This document shows, in pieces, positions 5,518-8,341 of a DNA stretch of 8,341 bases. The position numbers and the translations under genes were made by a program. Below the pieces are notes generated by a model. It had not been told where the DNA came from and made no database searches. It saw only the letters and a list, made by a program, of their open reading frames with translations. Each line of letters opens with the position of its first letter. The stretch's first letter is position 1. Origin of the DNA: CAVPRW01 sp046727435 [NCBI: bacterium] (GTDB lineage Bacteria > Tectomicrobia > Entotheonellia > J063); assembly GCA_046727435.1 (NCBI GenBank), contig JBKPCR010000165.1, forward strand, positions 1 through 8,341, written 5' to 3'.

Positions 5518-7242
5518 CTACGAAGGAGCATCTCGCATGGGGGTGCTTATCGGCCCTCCCTTCGGCCAGTGGATCAGAAAATAGGGATGTCCCTCCACTT
5601 CACCTCTGGGCTCGAGCCTTCCTCCCATGTGAGAGATCTCCTGCATGATCTCCTGCATGGTCGCGCTATCGCGGACAAGGTATTGGGGTTCTCCACGTTC
5701 GAATACGAAGCCGTACACCAGTGCCCGTGTGTCGGCGACGGTGAAGCCAATTTTGAACGCCGGCTTGTTGCCATAGTACCAGAACGTTCCGCTGAGGAGG
5801 TCAGCCCAAACCCAGGCGTGTTCTGCGGACAAATCGGCGGGGAGCACAATATGGCGCGCCGGTCTCGCGATGGGCGCCGCGTCGCGAGCGTACGCAAGCC
5901 AGGCCGGGACTAGCGTTGCAATGCCCGGAAGGAGTGCCAGCGCCAACGCCACCCTGCTAAGGCCGCTGCCACGAGCGGGTCGGCTGCAAAATGTCGCAGC
6001 CGACGAACAGCATTCGATGGTCAATGCGCCCAACGCTACCAGAAGAACTGCCCCGAATGTGGCTGGGATCGAATAGTAAGAGATCGCGATGTGATGCGTG
6101 AGAAAATAGACGGTCGGGAGTCCCCACAGCGTCAGCGCCGACCCTGAGAGGCGCGTCCAAGTGAGGTCAAGATAGGTCCGCTTGTGCCTGGCGCAATAGA
6201 TAAGAAATCCTCCCCCGATGAGGAGAACGAACAGCGCCCAATTGTGCTGGCTTCCGCGACCGCCTCCAAGATAATAGCGGAGGTTTGCCCCTAGCGGTTG
6301 GAGGCTTGGTGGGGCACTGTCGGCACCACCATAGGTGGGAAGGTACCATGCCCCCGTCATGTGGTATTGATGCGCGAGTAGAGGTACGATACCGGTCACC
6401 ACGATGCCTAGACTGAAGGGTATTAACAGATCCCGGATCGATGGACGCCATGATTGGGGCCAGAGCAGCATCAAGAGGCCTGGCACCATGAATATCACGG
6501 GTAACCGAACCAGGATGGCAAAACCGAGCAAGCACCCGCCGACAAAAGCGGCGACCCAAGCCGCACGATCTCTTCCGGGCGAGGATCGCAACCCCAGGGC
6601 TGCGAATATGCACAGGAACCCCAGCAGGAGCGGCGCCAAAGCGGCATTGATCGAGTAGCTGTCGGTGCCGATTTTCCGAAGCATGACCAGTCCGAGATAC
6701 AGGGCCATGGTGACGAACCCTGCTGAAAACCATGCCCGGCGCGTACCCGCAAAAATCAGGACCAAGAAGCCGGTGGCAAGAAATAGCGCGATGGTCGCCT
6801 GATTGAGGCCATCGACTGCGTGTCCTTCAGGGAAGAGCGCCAGCATTAACCCAGTCCCGGGAGGATACTGCACGCCAACACTCCCCGCCCGCGGAAAATA
6901 GTGATGCGCGTGCGGCGCGACGATTTCCTCCCACAACCCCAGAGGGACCTCCCGTAACTGCATCAGATCGATCAGCAACCGAGTTTGCGGCGATTCGAGA
7001 TGAAACTGCGGCAGCTCGAGGCTGGCAACGGCTTGGCGGACCTGCCTGGCCATCCTCAGGTACCCGAACGGATCGCAAGCGAAGGCGTACTCCTCGACGC
7101 GCAATGAGCTTTGATAGGCATATTGGGCAGAGAGCAGGAGGGCTGCCGCCAGGGCACCAAGCCACAGATACCCAAGCAGCCGGCCAGATCGCCTCTGCAG
7201 CCATCTTTGCCACCGAATGAACCAGGCAAACGCGTCGACCAT
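5518..7242 (-). CDS. Polytopic membrane protein, probable GT-C-type glycosyltransferase
   Basis: This 574-residue membrane protein has about ten hydrophobic segments (first at roughly 22-40) and a soluble C-terminal part from about 455. The first loop after helix 1 holds an acidic stretch with Asp57 (CDPFGYLRMARQVRQ) and the sequence VQYPPGTGLMLALFP (124-138). An Asp in the first long loop and a YPPG/YPPx turn before the next helix are typical of GT-C glycosyltransferases that take sugars from polyprenyl phosphate carriers and act on the outer face of the inner membrane. WYYGNKPAFKIGF (488-500) in the tail resembles the segment after the membrane core in such proteins. No family name can be fixed. 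The ATG at 7242 is chosen because a GGGGAGGGG site lies 7 nt upstream; a TTG at 7275 in the same frame would add 11 residues. It follows a small lipoprotein gene by 55 bp. An unrelated polytopic protein remains possible. Confidence 0.75.
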   Translation of the reverse strand: MVDAFAWFIRWQRWLQRRSGRLLGYLWLGALAAALLLSAQYAYQSSLRVEEYAFACDPFGYLRMARQVRQAVASLELPQFHLESPQTRLLIDLMQLREVPLGLWEEIVAPHAHHYFPRAGSVGVQYPPGTGLMLALFPEGHAVDGLNQATIALFLATGFLVLIFAGTRRAWFSAGFVTMALYLGLVMLRKIGTDSYSINAALAPLLLGFLCIFAALGLRSSPGRDRAAWVAAFVGGCLLGFAILVRLPVIFMVPGLLMLLWPQSWRPSIRDLLIPFSLGIVVTGIVPLLAHQYHMTGAWYLPTYGGADSAPPSLQPLGANLRYYLGGGRGSQHNWALFVLLIGGGFLIYCARHKRTYLDLTWTRLSGSALTLWGLPTVYFLTHHIAISYYSIPATFGAVLLVALGALTIECCSSAATFCSRPARGSGLSRVALALALLPGIATLVPAWLAYARDAAPIARPARHIVLPADLSAEHAWVWADLLSGTFWYYGNKPAFKIGFTVADTRALVYGFVFERGEPQYLVRDSATMQEIMQEISHMGGRLEPRGEVEGHPYFLIHWPKGGPISTPMRDAPS

Positions 7243-7249
7243 GACATCA

Positions 7250-7258
7250 CCCCTCCCC
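7250..7258 (-). promoter_or_regulatory. Shine-Dalgarno site that fixes the GT-C-like start
   Basis: The minus strand reads GGGGAGGGG, with 7 nt to the ATG at 7242. It lies inside the longer frame that would start at TTG 7275, so it favours the internal ATG. Confidence 0.65.
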
Positions 7259-7297
7259 GTGAGCACCTTGACCAAGTGAAGGCCGCTTGTCCGAAGA

Positions 7298-7516
7298 TCA
7301 GCGATCCGACACCGCGTTCATCGAGTCGTGAGGCCGCTTCCACTCGGGCAACTCGAGCCGGTCAGGACCAACATATTTTTCTTGTATGGTCCTGGGCCGG
7401 GAACTCGCACAACCGGCAAGTGCGAGGCCGAGGGCTTGCATCAGCACATAGTTCCGAAGCAAGTGACGGCTGATGCCTGTTGCTACTGCTGCTAGTGTGC
7501 GATCATTCTCGGTCAT
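7298..7516 (-). CDS. Very small putative lipoprotein
   Basis: The frame encodes 72 residues from the ATG at 7516. A lipobox, LALAGC, places the modified cysteine at residue 36, after a hydrophobic stretch YVLMQALGLALAG preceded by Arg/His. The mature part would be only 37 residues, hydrophilic, and rich in Pro, Arg, Lys and Glu (for example EKYVGPDRLELPEWKRPHD). Ala at position +2 would, in a diderm with a Lol system, send it to the outer membrane. The signal is long with this ATG. A TTG at 7462 would give a neat 17-residue signal peptide (LRNYVLMQALGLALAG after the initiator) and a 54-residue precursor. Neither start has a strong Shine-Dalgarno site. It lies 55 bp upstream of the GT-C-like gene on the same strand. 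No family is recognised; the lipobox is the only functional evidence. Confidence 0.5.
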   Translation of the reverse strand: MTENDRTLAAVATGISRHLLRNYVLMQALGLALAGCASSRPRTIQEKYVGPDRLELPEWKRPHDSMNAVSDR

Positions 7517-7576
7517 ACCACCATGAGCCTGTCGGACTGGTCGTGCTTGGTCATTCCTGCTTTCAGGGTTCGCCAA

Positions 7577-7617
7577 TTCATCGACACGCATGGAGCAACA
7601 GCATGCCTGTCGATGAA
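7577..7617. repeat. 41-bp imperfect palindrome in a divergent intergenic gap
   Basis: The outer arms TTCATCGACA (7577-7586) and TGTCGATGAA (7608-7617) are perfect complements. After a single C/C mismatch the inner arms GCATG (7588-7592) and CATGC (7602-7606) also pair, leaving a 9-nt loop GAGCAACAG. It lies between the lipoprotein gene (minus) and the ABC ATPase gene (plus). It could be a dimeric regulator site, a transcript hairpin or the trace of a mobile element end. Confidence 0.55.
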
Positions 7618-7796
7618 CCGGTCGCGTTCCCTCAACGGATATACCCGATGCGACGCAGATTGTCTATCGTTTCAGAAGCCGATGACACCGAGATCCGAGG
7701 GAGCTCGGGCCAGTCGAAGAGGCGTAGGTGGACTCCCCTTGACCCGCTTCCGTAGCCGTGATAGAAGCAAAGGCGCAGCTGAGGCGGCATTTAGCG

Positions 7797-7802
7797 TATA
7801 AT
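7797..7802 (+). promoter_or_regulatory. TATAAT -10 box just ahead of the ABC ATPase gene
   Basis: A perfect TATAAT ends 6 nt before the first possible ATG (7809), which would put the transcript start at or next to that ATG. No good -35 box is seen 16-18 nt upstream. The transcript would be leaderless for the first ATG, or have a leader of about 24 nt for the second (7833). Confidence 0.45.
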
Positions 7803-7808
7803 CAGTCC

Positions 7809-8341
7809 ATGTTGCTAGAGCCAGGCACGCGAATGAGAGATGCCTCGCCGCTGACCGAATTACGTGGCATCACTAAACGCTTTCCGGGCATTATCGCCTG
7901 CGACCGGGTGGACCTCCCGGTGTATGCCGGGGAGATCCATGCACTCTTGGGCGAGAACGGCGCCGGGAAGACGACGCTGATGCATGTTCTCTATGGTCTG
8001 CATCAGCCTGATGCGGGTGAGATCTGGATCGACGGCCAGCGGAGGGTGGTACACTCTCCCAAGGACGCGATTCGTGCTGGCATCGGCATGGTTTTCCAAC
8101 ACTTCACGCTGATTCCCTCGCTCACCGTGGCCGCGAACATCGCGCTTGCCGCCTCGAGTTCACACGTTTTCTTGCGCCGCAAGTGGTTGGCGGCTCGCGT
8201 CCAAGAGCTTGGCGAGCAATATCAGTTGGCGGTAGACCCCAACTGCCCCGTGTGGCAACTGTCAGTCGGTGAGCAGCAGCGCGTCGAAATTCTCAAACTA
8301 CTGTACCGGCGCGCCCGCATCCTTATCCTGGATGAGCCGAC
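7809..8341 (+). CDS. ABC importer ATPase, BMP/nucleoside-type, first NBD only (3' end outside window)
   Basis: The 177 codons present make up most of an N-terminal nucleotide-binding domain: Walker A GENGAGKTT (48-56), Q-loop Gln97 in MVFQHFTLIPSLTV, signature LSVGEQQRVEILKLLYR (151-167) and Walker B ILILDEP (171-177), where the window stops. The wording SPKDAIRAGIGMVFQHF plus LSVGEQQRVEILK is characteristic of ATPases of the BMP-type nucleoside/purine importers (YufO/NupA/RnsB-like). Those carry two NBDs in about 500 residues and work with two permeases and a lipoprotein binder. The second NBD and the permeases should lie beyond the right edge. The ATG at 7809 has no Shine-Dalgarno site and sits 6 nt after a TATAAT. 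An in-frame ATG at 7833 (MRDASPL) has only a weak AGG 7 nt upstream. The nucleoside substrate is inferred from family resemblance. Confidence 0.9.
   Translation, partial: MLLEPGTRMRDASPLTELRGITKRFPGIIACDRVDLPVYAGEIHALLGENGAGKTTLMHVLYGLHQPDAGEIWIDGQRRVVHSPKDAIRAGIGMVFQHFTLIPSLTVAANIALAASSSHVFLRRKWLAARVQELGEQYQLAVDPNCPVWQLSVGEQQRVEILKLLYRRARILILDEP

Noticed and set aside
7480-7801. Two overlapping plus-strand ORFs of about 90 codons upstream of the ABC gene
   Set aside because: They run through the 41-bp palindrome, have no domain or ribosome site, and one ends only at the TATAAT box.

Overview
The window is about 60 percent G+C bacterial DNA with compact genes, good Shine-Dalgarno sites and several hairpin-bearing intergenic gaps. 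Nothing in it is a taxonomic marker. Paired CaiB/BaiF CoA-transferases, a large CopD-type membrane protein and a BMP-type nucleoside ABC ATPase are the sort of content found in uncultured soil, sediment or sponge bacteria (for example Tectomicrobia- or Rokubacteria-like lineages). That placement is a low-confidence guess.

Left block, 1-2905, minus strand: a sigma70-like promoter at 2877-2905 drives a small ABM-like alpha/beta-barrel protein (2519-2803). Next come a class III CoA-transferase with an Asp at the expected catalytic place (1105-2433) and a second, paralogous class III CoA-transferase (2-1108) that runs off the left edge. The two transferases overlap by ATGA. The second appears to lack the catalytic Asp, so the pair may form one heteromeric enzyme with one catalytic and one supporting subunit. 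A cluster of degenerate 10-bp repeats lies in the gap between the ABM-like gene and the transferases.

Middle, 2900-3673: mostly non-coding. It holds a 3' fragment of a DUF4239 (bestrophin-like) gene and two perfect palindromes just ahead of the next gene.

Central genes: a 543-residue polytopic CopD-family protein (3674-5305, plus) faces a minus-strand gene for a polytopic GT-C-like membrane protein (5518-7242). In the gap between them, on the minus strand, lies a 36-codon ORF (5351-5461). Its product is clearly homologous to the last 29 residues of CopD: it is the tail of a second, diverged copD lying in inverted orientation. A strong hairpin sits at its stop codon.

Right block: a tiny lipoprotein gene (7298-7516, minus) sits upstream of the GT-C-like gene, and the two probably form one transcription unit. 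Divergent from them, the first nucleotide-binding domain of a nucleoside/BMP-type ABC importer ATPase (7809 to the right edge) begins right behind a perfect TATAAT box. The divergent gap holds a 41-bp imperfect palindrome.

No RNA genes, complete mobile elements or CRISPR arrays were seen. The strongest candidates for something new are the Asp-less/Asp-bearing transferase pair with its ABM-like partner, and the inverted copD tail.
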